Below, piece after piece: positions 15,426 to 25,446 of a stretch of 64,000 nt of DNA; position 1 is the stretch's first letter; each line of letters opens with the position of its first letter. The translations under genes were made by a program, and so were the position numbers. The stretch is taken from the NCBI GenBank assembly GCA_003169975.1, contig PNAA01000033.1:24536-88535 (forward strand), read 5' to 3'. The notes under the pieces are model-generated. The model saw nothing but the letters and a program-made list of their open reading frames with translations. It ran no database searches and had not been told where the DNA came from. The DNA comes from Spartobacteria bacterium (GTDB lineage: Bacteria > Verrucomicrobiota > Verrucomicrobiia > Chthoniobacterales > UBA10450).

Positions 15426-17903
15426 TTAACTCGCGCTCGCGGCCGCGTTGTCGTGCGGTTCGGCCACTTTGAAAACGAGTTTTTCGTTTTCGACCGTCAC
15501 CTGCACCATGTCGCCCGCTTTCACGCCGCCCCGGAGCAGCTCTTCCGCAAGCGGGTCCTCCAGGTAACGCTCCACCGCGCGCCGCATCGGACGCGCGCCG
15601 TAGGTCGGGTCGTAGCCTTTCTCGATCACGAATTCGTGGGCCGCATCATCGAGCGCAATCTCGATTTCCTTCAACTGCAGCCGGCGCTTCACTTTGTTCA
15701 CTTCGAGGTCGACGATCCGCATCAGGTCCGGTTTGCTGAGGGTGTGGAAAACAATGATCTCGTCGAGCCGGTTCAAGAACTCGGGCTTAAAGACGCGCTT
15801 CGTTTCCTCGAGAATCTTGTCGCGCATCACATCGTAGTTCGCCTCGTCGCGCTGCGCGCCGAAGCCCATCGTCGTCTGGCGCTTGATTAGCTCGGCGCCG
15901 ACGTTCGAGGTCATGATGATGATTGTGTTTCGGAAATCGATCTTCCGGCCTAACGAGTCGGTGATCTTCCCTTCTTCCAGGATTTGGAGCAACAGGTGCA
16001 TCACGTCGGGGTGCGCCTTTTCGATCTCGTCGAAGAGCACGACCGAGTAGGGCCGCCGCCGCACGGCTTCGGAAAGCTGGCCGCCTTCCTCGTAGCCGAC
16101 GTAGCCCGGGGGCGAGCCGATCAGGCGCGAGGCGGTGAATTTTTCCATGTACTCCGACATGTCGATCTGGATGAGCGCATCGGCGTCGCCGAACATGAAT
16201 TCGGCGAGAGTGCGGGCGAGGAAGGTCTTGCCGACTCCGGTCGGGCCGAGGAAAACAAACGAGCCGATCGGGCGTCTCGGATCCTTCAGATCGGCGCGCG
16301 AACGCCGCAGCGCTTTGCTGATCGCGCCGACCGCTTCGTCCTGGCCGATGACGCGTTGTTTGATGTCGGTTTCCATCGCGAGCAGTTTCGCGGTTTCCTT
16401 CTGCTCCATTTTCTGGAGCGGAACGCCGGTCATCTTCGAGATGATGTGCATCATGTCGTCGGCCGTCACGAGCACTTCCTTCTCCTCGCGCTGCTCGCGC
16501 CATTCGGTTAAAATGCGGTCGAGTTTTTCCCTGGCTTGCTTTTCCTTGTCGCGGAGCGCCGCGGCTTTTTCGAAGTCCTGGGCTTTAATCGCCGCTTCCT
16601 TGTCGACCCGGATTTCCTCGATCTCTTTCTCGATTTGCTTCACGTCCGGCGGACGCGTCATTGCGTTGATTCGCGCGCGCGAGCCAGCTTCGTCCATCAC
16701 GTCAATCGCTTTGTCGGGCAAAAACCGCCCGGTGATGTAACGCTCGGAAAGTTTGACTGCGCTCTCGAGCGCCTCGTCGGTCAGCTTCGCTCGGTGATGC
16801 GCTTCATATTTCGGCCGCAGACCTTTCAAAATCAGAATCGCTTCGTCAACCGTCGGCGCTTCGACTTTAACGGTCTGGAACCGTCGCTCGAGCGCCGCGT
16901 CTTTTTCGATGTATTTGCGATACTCGTTGAGGGTGGTGGCGCCGACGCACTGCAACTCGCCGCGACTAAGCGCCGGCTTGATGATGTTGGATGCGTCCAT
17001 CGCGCCTTCCGCGGAACCGGCGCCGACGATGGTGTGCAGTTCGTCGATGAAAAGGATGACGTTTTTCGAGCGGCGGATTTCGTCCATCACCGCCTTGATC
17101 CGCTCTTCGAATTGTCCGCGATACTTCGTGCCCGCGACCATCAAGGCGAGGTCGAGAGTGATGACTTTTTTGTCCCGCAGCAGTTCCGGCACGTTCCCAC
17201 TGGCGATTTCCTGCGCAAGGCCCTCGACGATCGCCGTCTTGCCGACCCCGGCTTCGCCTAACAATACCGGGTTGTTCTTCGTCCGGCGGCAAAGCACCTG
17301 GATGACGCGCTCGATCTCGTTATGCCGGCCGATGACCGGGTCGAGCTCGCTCTTCTTCGCGAGATCGGTCAGGTCGCGGCCAAACGCGCGAAGAGCCGGC
17401 GTCTTGACGTCTTTTTTGGACGTTTCGCCCGGCGCGCCCAGCTCTGGATCGTTTTCCGGCGGGGTGAAATTTGGATCGAGTTCCTTCAGGATTTCGTTGC
17501 GCGTCCGCTCGATATCGACCTCGAGGCTTTTCAAGACGCGGGCGGCGACACCTTCGCCTTCGCGGAGCAGGCCGAGCAGGATGTGCTCCGTGCCAACGTA
17601 GGAATGATTGAGCGCGCGCGCTTCCTTGCCGGCCAGCGCGAGCACTTTTTTCACCCGAGGAGTGTAGGGAATGTTGCCGACCATTTTCGTCTCGGGGCCG
17701 GAGCCGACTTGTTTTTCGACTTCCATCCGCACGGTTTCGAGATCGAGCCCCATTTTCTGGAGCACATTGACCGCGACGCCCTGGCCGAGCTTGATCAGAC
17801 CGAGCAGGAGATGCTCCGTCCCGACGTAATTGTGGTTGAAGCGGTCCGCTTCTTTACGGGCCAGCGCGAGGACTTGCTGCGCCCGAGGAGTAAAATTATT
17901 CAT
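15426..17903 (-). CDS. clpC: ATP-dependent Clp protease unfoldase ClpC
   Basis: AAA+ unfoldase of 825 aa that feeds substrates to ClpP. Two Clp_N repeats at the N-terminus ([20 protein letters not shown] ... [16 protein letters not shown]), Walker A GEAGVGKT (D1, near 217), a UVR-containing middle domain (about 420-470, the ClpC hallmark that binds McsB/MecA-type adaptors), Walker A GPTGVGKT (D2, near 552) and the conserved [20 protein letters not shown]. Third gene of mcsA-mcsB-clpC; its ATG lies 8 nt inside the end of mcsB. In Firmicutes this operon is run by CtsR; no ctsR is present here. A TCGTTAGGC element codes Ser-Leu(TTA)-Gly in the conserved TDSLGRK segment. Confidence 0.97.
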   Translation of the reverse strand: MNNFTPRAQQVLALARKEADRFNHNYVGTEHLLLGLIKLGQGVAVNVLQKMGLDLETVRMEVEKQVGSGPETKMVGNIPYTPRVKKVLALAGKEARALNHSYVGTEHILLGLLREGEGVAARVLKSLEVDIERTRNEILKELDPNFTPPENDPELGAPGETSKKDVKTPALRAFGRDLTDLAKKSELDPVIGRHNEIERVIQVLCRRTKNNPVLLGEAGVGKTAIVEGLAQEIASGNVPELLRDKKVITLDLALMVAGTKYRGQFEERIKAVMDEIRRSKNVILFIDELHTIVGAGSAEGAMDASNIIKPALSRGELQCVGATTLNEYRKYIEKDAALERRFQTVKVEAPTVDEAILILKGLRPKYEAHHRAKLTDEALESAVKLSERYITGRFLPDKAIDVMDEAGSRARINAMTRPPDVKQIEKEIEEIRVDKEAAIKAQDFEKAAALRDKEKQAREKLDRILTEWREQREEKEVLVTADDMMHIISKMTGVPLQKMEQKETAKLLAMETDIKQRVIGQDEAVGAISKALRRSRADLKDPRRPIGSFVFLGPTGVGKTFLARTLAEFMFGDADALIQIDMSEYMEKFTASRLIGSPPGYVGYEEGGQLSEAVRRRPYSVVLFDEIEKAHPDVMHLLLQILEEGKITDSLGRKIDFRNTIIIMTSNVGAELIKRQTTMGFGAQRDEANYDVMRDKILEETKRVFKPEFLNRLDEIIVFHTLSKPDLMRIVDLEVNKVKRRLQLKEIEIALDDAAHEFVIEKGYDPTYGARPMRRAVERYLEDPLAEELLRGGVKAGDMVQVTVENEKLVFKVAEPHDNAAASAS

Positions 17904-19020
17904 TATGGTGAGGCTCGGAGGGCGGTTTGTCGGCGGGCTCCCGCGCCACTTTACCCATATCAGGTTTAGGAAAGAGTTTCAAACGATCGCGGATGATTTG
18001 GGCGCGCAGGAAGTCGCGTTCTTCGGCGTTGAGCTTCTGTTGCGAGGTCTTTTGCAGGTGCGCCGGCTGGGTTTCAATGAAGAGCTCATCAACCGGCAAC
18101 CGCCGGTCTTCCGGGAATGCACCGAGATCCACGCCGAGTTTCATGACCGATAGCAAATTAAGCGCCTCCTTCGAGGTCATCGCATGAGCATAAGTGAGCA
18201 CACCGTATGCCCGGCCGATCTGATCCCAGAGCGTATCGGACTTTTTCTGGATCAACATCTGACGCGCATCGTGTTCTTTTTCGATGATTGTCTCGATCAC
18301 CTTGGTCAGGCGGGCGATGATTTCGTCCTCTTTTTCGCCGAGCGTCGTTTGGTTCGAGATCTGGAAAAGGTTGCCCATCGCCTCGGTGCCTTCGCCGTAG
18401 AGCCCGCGGACGGCGAGACCGATCTTGTTTACCGCCTGGATGACTTGATTGATCAGGTCGCTCAGGACGAGGCCCGGCAAATGAAGCATCGCCGAGGCGC
18501 GCATGCCGGTGCCGACGTTGGTCGGGCAGGCGGTCAGGTAACCGAGACGCTGATCGTAGGCGATGTCGAGTTTGGATTCCAGCGTGCTGTCGACTTTATC
18601 GACCAGCTTAAAGGCGTTTTTCAATTGCAGCCCGGAACGGATCGATTGCATCCGCAAATGATCCTCTTCGTTGATCATGATGCTGAGCGTTTGCTTGCGA
18701 TTCATGACGACCGCGCTGCCGATGCTTTTCGCGGCATGCTCGCGGCTGATGAGATGACGCTCGACGAGCACTTGTTTCTCGAGCGCGGAAAGATCCTGGA
18801 GCAACTCTGCGAACGAATCCTGCATCTCCGGCAACTCTTCGACGCGCGGTTTGATCTGGTCGAGAATCTGGCTGCGCTCGGCTTTTTTCGCCCAGCCGGG
18901 AAAGGCCCGGTGGCGCAGATTCCGCGCCAGCCGCACCCGGCTGCTGACCACGATCTGGTGGTGCGGACCCTCGCCGCGGACCCACTCGCCGGCGCTCGAC
19001 ATGACTTGGGAGAACTTCAT
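17896..19020 (-). CDS. mcsB: protein arginine kinase McsB
   Basis: 374-aa phosphagen-kinase-fold enzyme that phosphorylates arginines on damaged proteins and marks them for ClpCP. Key motifs: [18 protein letters not shown], the flexible loop [12 protein letters not shown], and the active-site [12 protein letters not shown] containing the reactive Cys near 169. There is no N-terminal helical domain as in eukaryotic creatine/arginine kinases, and the length suits McsB. It lies between mcsA (4-nt gap) and clpC (8-nt overlap), which is strong context. A tail after the kinase domain ([20 protein letters not shown]) is probably disordered. Confidence 0.96.
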   Translation of the reverse strand: MKFSQVMSSAGEWVRGEGPHHQIVVSSRVRLARNLRHRAFPGWAKKAERSQILDQIKPRVEELPEMQDSFAELLQDLSALEKQVLVERHLISREHAAKSIGSAVVMNRKQTLSIMINEEDHLRMQSIRSGLQLKNAFKLVDKVDSTLESKLDIAYDQRLGYLTACPTNVGTGMRASAMLHLPGLVLSDLINQVIQAVNKIGLAVRGLYGEGTEAMGNLFQISNQTTLGEKEDEIIARLTKVIETIIEKEHDARQMLIQKKSDTLWDQIGRAYGVLTYAHAMTSKEALNLLSVMKLGVDLGAFPEDRRLPVDELFIETQPAHLQKTSQQKLNAEERDFLRAQIIRDRLKLFPKPDMGKVAREPADKPPSEPHHNE

Positions 19021-19024
19021 TCGG

Positions 19025-19516
19025 TCAACTCGCCATTTCGTGTTCGAGCTTCTTGATCTGGTCGCGCAAGGTCGCCGCGGTTTCGTAGTTCTCTTCCGCG
19101 ACGGCTTTGTCCAGATGGTCGTTGAGGGCGCGCATCTTGTCGGTCAATTTCATCTGGCGCGAGGCGCGTTCCGGCAACTTGCCGACATGCTCGGTCCCCT
19201 TGTGCATCGCCTTGAGCAGCGTCCCCAGACCTTCCGAAAATGTTTCGTAACAGGCGCTGCAACCGAGCCGCCCGGTCTTCTTGAAATCCGCCTGGGTGAA
19301 ACCACAAACCGGGCATTTCTGGGTCGGCGCGCCCTTCTCGATCTCCTCGGCAGCGCCAATCCCTAACAATAAATCGGCGAGGGCAAAACCGGTTGGATCC
19401 TGCACCCCCTTCTCCTTCGAGCAAGCATCGCAGAGGTTCACCTTCTGCATTTTGCCCTCGAGAATCTGGGTCAGAAAAACCGTCGCATCATTACATTTAC
19501 AAACGTCGCACAGCAT
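19025..19516 (-). CDS. mcsA: McsA, zinc-binding activator of McsB
   Basis: 163 aa with two zinc-ribbon pairs: Cys3/Cys6 with Cys29/Cys32, and Cys68/Cys71 with Cys86/Cys89, then a C-terminal UVR domain (about 128-163, LDKAVAEENYETAATLRDQI). This is the McsA architecture; McsA stimulates the arginine kinase McsB and binds ClpC. It is the first gene of the operon, with ATG 19516. The upstream 90 nt to ilvE contain no recognisable CtsR heptad operator (GGTCAAA), so regulation differs from Firmicutes. Confidence 0.93.
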   Translation of the reverse strand: MLCDVCKCNDATVFLTQILEGKMQKVNLCDACSKEKGVQDPTGFALADLLLGIGAAEEIEKGAPTQKCPVCGFTQADFKKTGRLGCSACYETFSEGLGTLLKAMHKGTEHVGKLPERASRQMKLTDKMRALNDHLDKAVAEENYETAATLRDQIKKLEHEMAS

Positions 19517-19606
19517 GGCTGATCAATTAGACCACAAACTGGTGGGAAAATTCAACCGGCAGCCCGGGGGCGGCGCCTTTTCGTCTCCTGCCCGACGCGC
19601 GCCCGT

Positions 19607-20581
19607 TCACTCCGGAAAAATCGGCGTCCCGGTTTCGCGTGTCAATTCACGGAAGCGCGCGATCGTGCGCAGGGTGATCGCGCCGGGCTTCCCGTTCCCG
19701 ATGGTGCGGCCATCGACTTTGATCATCGGGATGACCTCCGCCGCCGTTCCGGTGAGGAAGGCTTCGTCGGCGATGTAGAGATCGTGGCGCGTCACCTCGG
19801 GCTCGGAAATTTTGATCCCGAATTCCGCGGCGATGTCGAAGACCACCGAGCGCGTGATGCCGCGCAGCGCACCGGCGGAAATCGGCGGCGTCATGATCTG
19901 GCCGCGCTTGACGAGGAAGACGTTATCCGCGGTGCACTCGGCGACATTGCCGGCGTCATTCAGCATGAGGGCTTCGTCGGCGTTAGCGAGGTTCGCCTCG
20001 ATCCGGGCGAGGACGTTGTTCAGGTAATTCAGCGACTTGATCGCGGGATTCAAGGTCGCCGGTCCCATCCGCCGGGTCGGTACCGTGACCACAGTCAGGC
20101 CGCTGCGATAAATCTCCTCGGGATACAGCGCGATCGTCGAGGCGATGATGATCACGCTGGGCCGCTTACAATGGATCGGGTTGAGGCCGAGGTTGCCGAC
20201 GCCGCGGGTCACGATCAAGCGGACGTAACCGTCGCGCAGACCATTTTGCCGGATGGTTTCGAGCAGCGCCTCATCCATCTCCGAGCGCGACATCGGGATA
20301 TCGATGCAGATGGAGCCGGCTGATTCCCAGAGTCGGTCCAGGTGTTCCTCCATGCGAAAGACGCGGCCGTTGTAAAAGCGAATGCCTTCAAAAACGCCAT
20401 CGCCGTAGAGCAGGCCGTGATCGAAAACCGAGACCTTGGCGTCGGCCTGGTCGAAAAATTCGCCATCGATATAGATCTGCAGAGATTTCGTGGCCGAAGT
20501 TTTCACCGCGGCTTTCTGCGCGGAATCGGATTTCATCGGGAGCGTCGCGACGGCGGTGGCTACAGCGTCTTTGGTTAGCAT
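19607..20581 (-). CDS. ilvE: branched-chain amino acid aminotransferase (class IV)
   Basis: PLP fold-type IV transaminase acting on Leu/Ile/Val and their 2-oxo acids. IYIDGEFFDQADAKVSVFDHG, YGDGVFEGIRFY, the PLP lysine in NPAIKSLNYLNNVLA, ADEALMLNDAGNVAECTADN and GALRGITR are all typical. I use ATG 20581 (324 aa) because a GGAAG ribosome site lies 7 nt upstream; ATG 20599 is a possible earlier start. The N-terminal 30 residues are an Ala/Thr/Lys-rich extension. D-amino-acid aminotransferase and aminodeoxychorismate lyase are relatives, but the length and motifs favour IlvE. Confidence 0.9.
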   Translation of the reverse strand: MLTKDAVATAVATLPMKSDSAQKAAVKTSATKSLQIYIDGEFFDQADAKVSVFDHGLLYGDGVFEGIRFYNGRVFRMEEHLDRLWESAGSICIDIPMSRSEMDEALLETIRQNGLRDGYVRLIVTRGVGNLGLNPIHCKRPSVIIIASTIALYPEEIYRSGLTVVTVPTRRMGPATLNPAIKSLNYLNNVLARIEANLANADEALMLNDAGNVAECTADNVFLVKRGQIMTPPISAGALRGITRSVVFDIAAEFGIKISEPEVTRHDLYIADEAFLTGTAAEVIPMIKVDGRTIGNGKPGAITLRTIARFRELTRETGTPIFPE

Positions 20582-20611
20582 GAAAAAACTTCCGGTCATT
20601 CGGAAGCCAAT

Positions 20612-21298
20612 TCAAGCGGAGAATCGGTCCTGGAGGGCAAGCAAGCCGTCGACGATCCGCAGCGTGCGGTCGCCGCGCCGCGCGAGGTTGTTGTCGTGCG
20701 TCACGACGACGAGCGTTTTCTGGCGTTCCTGCGCCAGGCCGAGCAGGAGGTCCATGATCGCGTCGCCCGTCTTGGAGTCGAGGTTGCCGGTCGGTTCATC
20801 GGCGAAAATGATGTCGGGATCGTTCGTTAGGGCGCGGGCGATCGCGACCCGCTGCTGTTCGCCGCCGGAGAGCTCCGGCGGGAGATGGTTCTCCCGGTCG
20901 GCCAGCCCGACCGCCGCCAGACTTTTCGCGCAGGCTTCTTTCGCGGCGCGATGACCGATCATTCCCGGGAGCATGACATTCTCCAGCGCGGTCAATTCCG
21001 GGAGGAGAAAATAGCCTTGGAAAACAAAACCCATCTTCTGGTTGCGGAGTTTGGCCAGGGCCGATTCGCCCCCGCGATAAAGCTTCTGGCCCTCAAACTC
21101 CACTTCGCCCGATTCCGGCCGCTCGAGCCCGGCCAGGGTGTAAAGCAGGGTCGTCTTCCCCGCGCCCGAGGCGCCGCAAAGGAAGATCGACTCGCCGTGC
21201 TGGACCTCCAGAGAAACTCCCCGCAGCACCTCGATCCGGCGCCGGCCGATCTGGAAAGAGCGGCGCAGGTCGCGCGCGACAAGTTGTGGAGGCGGCAT
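20612..21298 (-). CDS. lolD: LolD-type lipoprotein-export ABC ATPase (orphan)
   Basis: 228-aa ABC ATPase of the LolD/MacB group: Walker A GASGAGKT (42-49), Q-loop FVFQGYFLLPELTALENVMLP, signature LSGGEQQRVAIARAL, Walker B IIFADEPTGNLDSKTG, H-loop VVVTHDNNLA. LolD drives release of lipoproteins from the inner membrane. The usual partner LolC/E permease is not adjacent: the neighbours are ilvE and a peptidoglycan-binding protein, so the permease must be elsewhere, or this ATPase serves another FtsX-like permease. A TCGTTAGGG element lies at 20824-20832. Confidence 0.85.
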   Translation of the reverse strand: MPPPQLVARDLRRSFQIGRRRIEVLRGVSLEVQHGESIFLCGASGAGKTTLLYTLAGLERPESGEVEFEGQKLYRGGESALAKLRNQKMGFVFQGYFLLPELTALENVMLPGMIGHRAAKEACAKSLAAVGLADRENHLPPELSGGEQQRVAIARALTNDPDIIFADEPTGNLDSKTGDAIMDLLLGLAQERQKTLVVVTHDNNLARRGDRTLRIVDGLLALQDRFSA

Positions 21299-21435
21299 CG
21301 GGCAGCATCATTGGCCAACTCGGCGATGGCCGCAAGGGAGAGGCGCGCATCGAGCAACCATCGACGCGCAAAGGCGGCTCCCACATTTTGAAGAATCAAA
21401 ATCGCCGCGCGGCGAATTCTGTTAACAGACTTTCG

Positions 21436-22212
21436 TTAGGCCAAACCGAGCGTCACCAAGGTCGGCTCGTCGACCGCGGAAGTGACCTCCAAACCGTTAT
21501 CCCGCTGAAAAGCCACCAAGGCGGCGCGCGTCTGCGGCCCGATCAAGCCGTCGATCGGGCCGTCATAATATCCCTGGTCGCGGAGAGCCAATTGCACGTT
21601 TTCGAGCACCTGGCCGGGGGCGAGATCGTTGTAGCCGTAGATCGGCTCATCGTAGGAGTAACTGTTGTAGAGCGGGCTATAGCCATAGGCCGGATACCAA
21701 TACCCGGCGTCCCAATAAAAGTAGCCGCCGCCGAAGAAGACGAAAGTCGTGTGGTAATGACTCCTCCACCAGTTGCGATCGTGCGGCACGCGGCTGACGC
21801 GGCTCCGCGCGACGGTGAAGCTGTTACGATCAAAGCTGCCGTTGCCGCGATTCCGTCGCGCCGACACTTGCGAATTCGTCCGGCCACGGTTGACGGCTTG
21901 GTTCCGATTGTTCGCCTGGTTCACCACCGGCGTGCGCGGGCGATTCCGTCCGGCGAAATCCGCCTCGCTTCGCGCCGTCTGGTGCTGCACCGGGGCCACC
22001 GTGCGCGGCGTCCGCGCCACCGTGCGTTGGACCGGCGCCACTCTGCGCTGCGTCTGTTGGACCGGTTGCCGCACGGCCTGCTGGGGGCGGTGCGCGGCGG
22101 CGGCTTGGACCTGGTGTTTACGCTTCTTGAGATTGTCGTTGTCGTTATCGGCCCGCACCACCTGCGCCAGGGGCAGGGAGAGGATGACCGCTAAGAAGAG
22201 GAGTTTTTTCAT
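21436..22212 (-). CDS. secreted Tyr/Trp-rich peptidoglycan-binding protein (paralogue A)
   Basis: 258 aa from ATG 22212, chosen for its signal peptide (MKKLLFLAVILSLPLAQVVR) and an AAGG ribosome site. Residues about 30-125 are Arg/Gln/Asn/Val-rich and basic, probably disordered; then a glycine/tyrosine/tryptophan-rich patch (FFGGGYFYWDAGYWYPAYGY), then a peptidoglycan_binding_1 module (about 200-258, RDQGYYDGPIDGLIGPQTRA). The last 60 residues are nearly identical in layout to the next gene. The TAA stop is formed by a TCGTTAGGC element, as in the paralogue. Probably periplasmic and wall-associated. Confidence 0.82.
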   Translation of the reverse strand: MKKLLFLAVILSLPLAQVVRADNDNDNLKKRKHQVQAAAAHRPQQAVRQPVQQTQRRVAPVQRTVARTPRTVAPVQHQTARSEADFAGRNRPRTPVVNQANNRNQAVNRGRTNSQVSARRNRGNGSFDRNSFTVARSRVSRVPHDRNWWRSHYHTTFVFFGGGYFYWDAGYWYPAYGYSPLYNSYSYDEPIYGYNDLAPGQVLENVQLALRDQGYYDGPIDGLIGPQTRAALVAFQRDNGLEVTSAVDEPTLVTLGLA

Positions 22213-22365
22213 AATTTGTTGCCTTGTGGATTCGACTCGTTCGACCCGGGGTTTATTCAAAGACGAGATGATCGATGGCACACTCGTGGTTCCAGTGTTG
22301 CGGCAAAAGCAGCCGCCGCGTGGAGGATTTCCTCCACGCGGCGCAGCGCATCCAATCGAACGTCG

Positions 22366-22887
22366 TTAGGCCAAGCCGAGCGTGACCAGCGTAGGCTCAT
22401 CCACTGCGGAGGTCACAACCAGGCCGTGGCTCTTCTGGTAACGGGCCAGCGCGGCGCGCGTTTGCGGGCCAATCAGGCCGTCGATCGCGCCGCGGTAGTA
22501 GCCCTGATCGCGCAAGGCCACCTGGACATTCTCGATCACCTGGCCGGGGGCGTAATTGTTATACCCGTAGATCGGACCATCATAGGGGTAGGTCGAATAA
22601 TACGGATCGTAGCCGAAGGCCGGATACCAGTATCCGCCCCACCAATAGTAATAGCCGCCGCCGAAGAGGACGAAACGGGTGTGCGGAAAACGCGCGATCC
22701 ACCAGGCACGGCCATGCCGGATGCGGATGACATTCCGGTTGGCGACCGCGAAGCTATTGCGATCGAAATGATGGACCGCGGCGGCCCGTTCTTGCACTCG
22801 AGGACGCCGTCTGCGGGCGGGATCCGCCTGGGCGCCCTGTGTCAGCGCCAAGGCCAGGATGACAAATCCAAGTATTAATCTTTTCAT
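22366..22887 (-). CDS. secreted Tyr/Trp-rich peptidoglycan-binding protein (paralogue B)
   Basis: 173 aa: signal peptide (MKRLILGFVILALALTQGAQA), a short Arg-rich stretch, an aromatic patch (FGGGYYYWWGGYWYPAFGYD), then the same peptidoglycan_binding_1 module as paralogue A (RDQGYYRGAIDGLIGPQTRA). The final SAVDEPTLVTLGLA is identical in the two. A strong AGGAG site precedes ATG 22887. It lies directly upstream of paralogue A on the same strand with a 153-nt gap, so the pair is a tandem duplication, with A having gained a basic linker of about 90 residues. Ends at a GCC-TAA-CGA element. Confidence 0.85.
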   Translation of the reverse strand: MKRLILGFVILALALTQGAQADPARRRRPRVQERAAAVHHFDRNSFAVANRNVIRIRHGRAWWIARFPHTRFVLFGGGYYYWWGGYWYPAFGYDPYYSTYPYDGPIYGYNNYAPGQVIENVQVALRDQGYYRGAIDGLIGPQTRAALARYQKSHGLVVTSAVDEPTLVTLGLA

Positions 22888-22933
22888 AATAAAGACTCCT
22901 TCTTTTCTGACTTAGACATTCCGGGCACGCCAA

Positions 22934-23419
22934 TTATTCAAACACCTCGGACGCAGCGTTAATTCCCTCCGACCCACCGAGTTGGCGGATGGCTTCGAAG
23001 AGAACGATGGCCACGGCGGTGGCCAGATTGAGACTGCGCGTCCCGTGCATCGGGATAGTCAACAGGTGGTCGGCGTTCGCCTGCAGGAGCGCTTCGGGAA
23101 GGCCCTTGGTCTCGCGTCCGAAAACCAGAAAATCGCCGAGCTGAAACTTGATCGCGTGATAAGGGCGGGGCGATTTCGTGGTCAGGTAAAAATAGCGCGC
23201 GCCCGGATCCTGCGCCGCTTGCAGTTCACCGAATGAATTCCAAAATCGGACGTCGACCTCCGCCCAATAATCGAGGCCGGCCCGCTTCAAGGTGCGATCG
23301 TCGGTCGAGAAACCGAGTGGCCTAACGAGATGCAGGATCGAGCGCGTCGCGAGGCAGAGCCGTCCGATGTTGCCGGTATTCGGCGGAATCTCCGGCTCGA
23401 CCAGGACGACGTTAAACAT
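22934..23419 (-). CDS. trmL: tRNA (cytidine(34)-2'-O)-methyltransferase
   Basis: SPOUT-class methyltransferase, 161 aa, that 2'-O-methylates the wobble base of tRNA-Leu. FNVVLVEPEIPPNTGNIGRL at the N-terminus, DYW after a short helix, LVFGRETKGLP, and the C-terminal knot motifs IPMHGTRSLNLATAVAIVLFE are as in TrmL/YibK. Length is normal. Its ATG is 8 nt from a REP-like element (23427-23494). One GCCTAACGA element inside (23320). Confidence 0.95.
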   Translation of the reverse strand: MFNVVLVEPEIPPNTGNIGRLCLATRSILHLVRPLGFSTDDRTLKRAGLDYWAEVDVRFWNSFGELQAAQDPGARYFYLTTKSPRPYHAIKFQLGDFLVFGRETKGLPEALLQANADHLLTIPMHGTRSLNLATAVAIVLFEAIRQLGGSEGINAASEVFE

Positions 23420-23426
23420 CTGCTTT

Positions 23427-23494
23427 GTAGCGGTGCTCTAAGAGCGCCGATTCCCGGTCGCGGCGGAGATTCGGCGGTCATAGACCGCCGCTAC
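23427..23494. repeat. REP-like palindromic element (GTAGCGG ... CCGCTAC)
   Basis: GTAGCGG (23427) and CCGCTAC (23488-23494) ends enclose GGTGCTC-taa-GAGCGCC and GGCGGTC-ata-GACCGCC, two stems with 3-nt loops. It fills the trmL-tal gap. It belongs to the same design class as the GTAGAC elements but with different stem sequence; a half copy is at 47653-47685. Confidence 0.75.
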
Positions 23495-23496
23495 AA

Positions 23497-24486
23497 CTAC
23501 AACTTCGAAGCGACGAATTTCTCCAGCTTCACGATATCCGCCGCGAACTTGCGGATGCCTTCCGCAGTTTTTTCCGTCGCCATCGCGTTATCGTTGAAGA
23601 GATAGCGGAACTTCTTCTCGTCCATCTCCAGTCGTTCGAGGGCCGCATCCTTCGATCGATTCGGACCAATCTTGCGCTCGATCGGCTCGTAGGAATGACT
23701 CAGTTTGTCGAGAAGATCGGGACTGATCGTGAGCAAATCGCAACCGGCCAGTTCGAGAATCTGGCTCACGTTGCGGAAGCTCGCGCCCATCACTTCGGTC
23801 TTGTAGCCGAACTTCTTGTAGTAGGTGTAAATCTCCTTCACCGATTGCACTCCCGGATCCTCCGCGCCCGTGTACTCGCGTTTGTTCGCCGCCTTGTACC
23901 AATCGTAAATCCGGCCGACGAAGGGCGAGATGAGTTCAATGCCGGCTTCTGCGCAACGCACGGCCTGGGGCAATGAAAACATCAATGTCAGGTTGCAATT
24001 GATGCCTTCCTTTTCCAACACTTCGCCCGCGGCGATCCCTTCCCAGGTCGAGGCGATCTTGATCAGGATGCGCTCCTTCGGGATGCCGCGTTTTTCATAG
24101 AGTTTGATCAACTGGCGGCCTTTGTTGATCGAGCCTTCCACGTCGAAGGAAAGCCGCGCGTCCGTCTCGGTCGAAACGCGGCCGGGCACGATGTCGAGAA
24201 TTTCGCAGCCAAACTGCACGAGCAAATGATCGATCACATCTTCGATCTGGGCCGCCCCGCTCAGGCCGGAATTTTTCTGATCCGCCAGGACCTTGTCGAG
24301 AAGATGAAAATACTGCTCGTTCTGCGTCGCCGCGTAAATGAGACTCGGGTTCGTGGTCGCGTCCCGCGGCTGGAATTCGCTGATCGATTCGAAATCCCCC
24401 GTGTCGGCGACGACGACCGTGATTTTTTTCAATTGCTCGAGCTGGCTGAGCTTGGTTTTTTCTTCTTCGGCGACGGCAGTACTCAT
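23497..24486 (-). CDS. tal: transaldolase
   Basis: Pentose-phosphate-pathway enzyme exchanging a dihydroxyacetone unit between sedoheptulose-7-P and glyceraldehyde-3-P. 329 aa, close to E. coli TalB (317). [12 protein letters not shown] near 45, [13 protein letters not shown] near 108, the Schiff-base Lys in [13 protein letters not shown] near 143, [18 protein letters not shown], and SFRNVSQI near 230. A short Glu/Lys-rich N-terminal extension precedes the barrel. Divergent from the polysaccharide cluster that begins 100 nt away. Confidence 0.96.
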   Translation of the reverse strand: MSTAVAEEEKTKLSQLEQLKKITVVVADTGDFESISEFQPRDATTNPSLIYAATQNEQYFHLLDKVLADQKNSGLSGAAQIEDVIDHLLVQFGCEILDIVPGRVSTETDARLSFDVEGSINKGRQLIKLYEKRGIPKERILIKIASTWEGIAAGEVLEKEGINCNLTLMFSLPQAVRCAEAGIELISPFVGRIYDWYKAANKREYTGAEDPGVQSVKEIYTYYKKFGYKTEVMGASFRNVSQILELAGCDLLTISPDLLDKLSHSYEPIERKIGPNRSKDAALERLEMDEKKFRYLFNDNAMATEKTAEGIRKFAADIVKLEKFVASKL

Positions 24487-24585
24487 GTCGTAAAATTACG
24501 GCCCAACGCGGCACATCACAATCTCAAAGTCGCGCACACCGGCGATTGTCAGGCGGCGTTTTCCCGCTACACTCGGCGCGCGATC

Positions 24586-25416
24586 ATGACCACTGCGCCG
24601 CCCGAATTGCTCATCGAAGCCGGCCACACCGAGCGCAATTACTGGCGCGACCTCTTCCGCTATCGCGAGCTGTTTTATTTCCTCGCCTGGCGCGATGTGC
24701 TTGTGCGCTACAAGCAAACCGTCATCGGCATTCTCTGGGCGGTGATCCGACCGCTGCTCACGATGACCGTCTTTACTTTCGTCTTCAGCTGCATCGCGAA
24801 GCTGCCTTCCGGCGGCATCCCCTATCCCGTGATGGTCTTAGCCGCGATGTTGCCCTGGCAACTCTTCGCCACCTCGCTCAGCGAAGGCAGCGGCAGCCTC
24901 ATCAACAACGCCAATCTCATCTCGAAAGTCTATTTCCCGCGCCTCATCGTGCCGGCCAGCGCGGTCATCGTTTCGTTCGTTGATTTCGCGATCTCGATGG
25001 TCCTGCTCGGCGTGCTCATGGCGATCTACCACGTCTGGCCGGGCTGGCCGGTGCTCATGCTGCCGGTCTTTACTGTTCTCGCGCTCCTCGCCTCGGCTGG
25101 CGCGGGTATCTGGCTCGCTGCCTTGAATCTGAAATACCGCGACTTCCGTTACGTCGTGCCCTTCATCGTTCAGTTCGGCCTCTATGTTTCACCGGTCGGT
25201 TTCAGCAGCGCGATCGTCCCGGAAAAATGGCGAACCCTTTACGCCTTTAACCCGATGGTCGGCGTAATCGACGGCTTCCGCTGGGCAATTTCTAACGGTC
25301 GCAGCGCCTTCCCCCAGCAGAGCCTGCTCCTCTCGCTCATCACAATTGCCATTCTCCTCGTCAGCGGCATTTGGTATTTTCGCAAAACGGAACGGACCTT
25401 TGCGGACGTGATCTGA
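24586..25416 (+). CDS. ABC-2 type polysaccharide export permease (Wzm-like), no ATPase adjacent
   Basis: 276 aa with about six transmembrane helices and the ABC-2/RfbA layout: WRDLFRYRELFYFLAWRDVLVRYKQTVIG at the N-terminus is the classic cytoplasmic coupling segment of O-antigen/teichoic-acid export permeases, followed by LWAVIRPLLTMTVFTFVF. ATG 24586 is chosen to give this N-terminus. The Wzt/TagH ATPase normally follows; here a glycosyltransferase follows and no matching ATPase is found in the 22-kb cluster, so it is encoded elsewhere or the unit is incomplete. First gene of the cluster. Confidence 0.9.
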   Translation: MTTAPPELLIEAGHTERNYWRDLFRYRELFYFLAWRDVLVRYKQTVIGILWAVIRPLLTMTVFTFVFSCIAKLPSGGIPYPVMVLAAMLPWQLFATSLSEGSGSLINNANLISKVYFPRLIVPASAVIVSFVDFAISMVLLGVLMAIYHVWPGWPVLMLPVFTVLALLASAGAGIWLAALNLKYRDFRYVVPFIVQFGLYVSPVGFSSAIVPEKWRTLYAFNPMVGVIDGFRWAISNGRSAFPQQSLLLSLITIAILLVSGIWYFRKTERTFADVI

Positions 25417-25446
25417 CGATCGGTCAGTTTCGCCGCTCTCGCGCCC

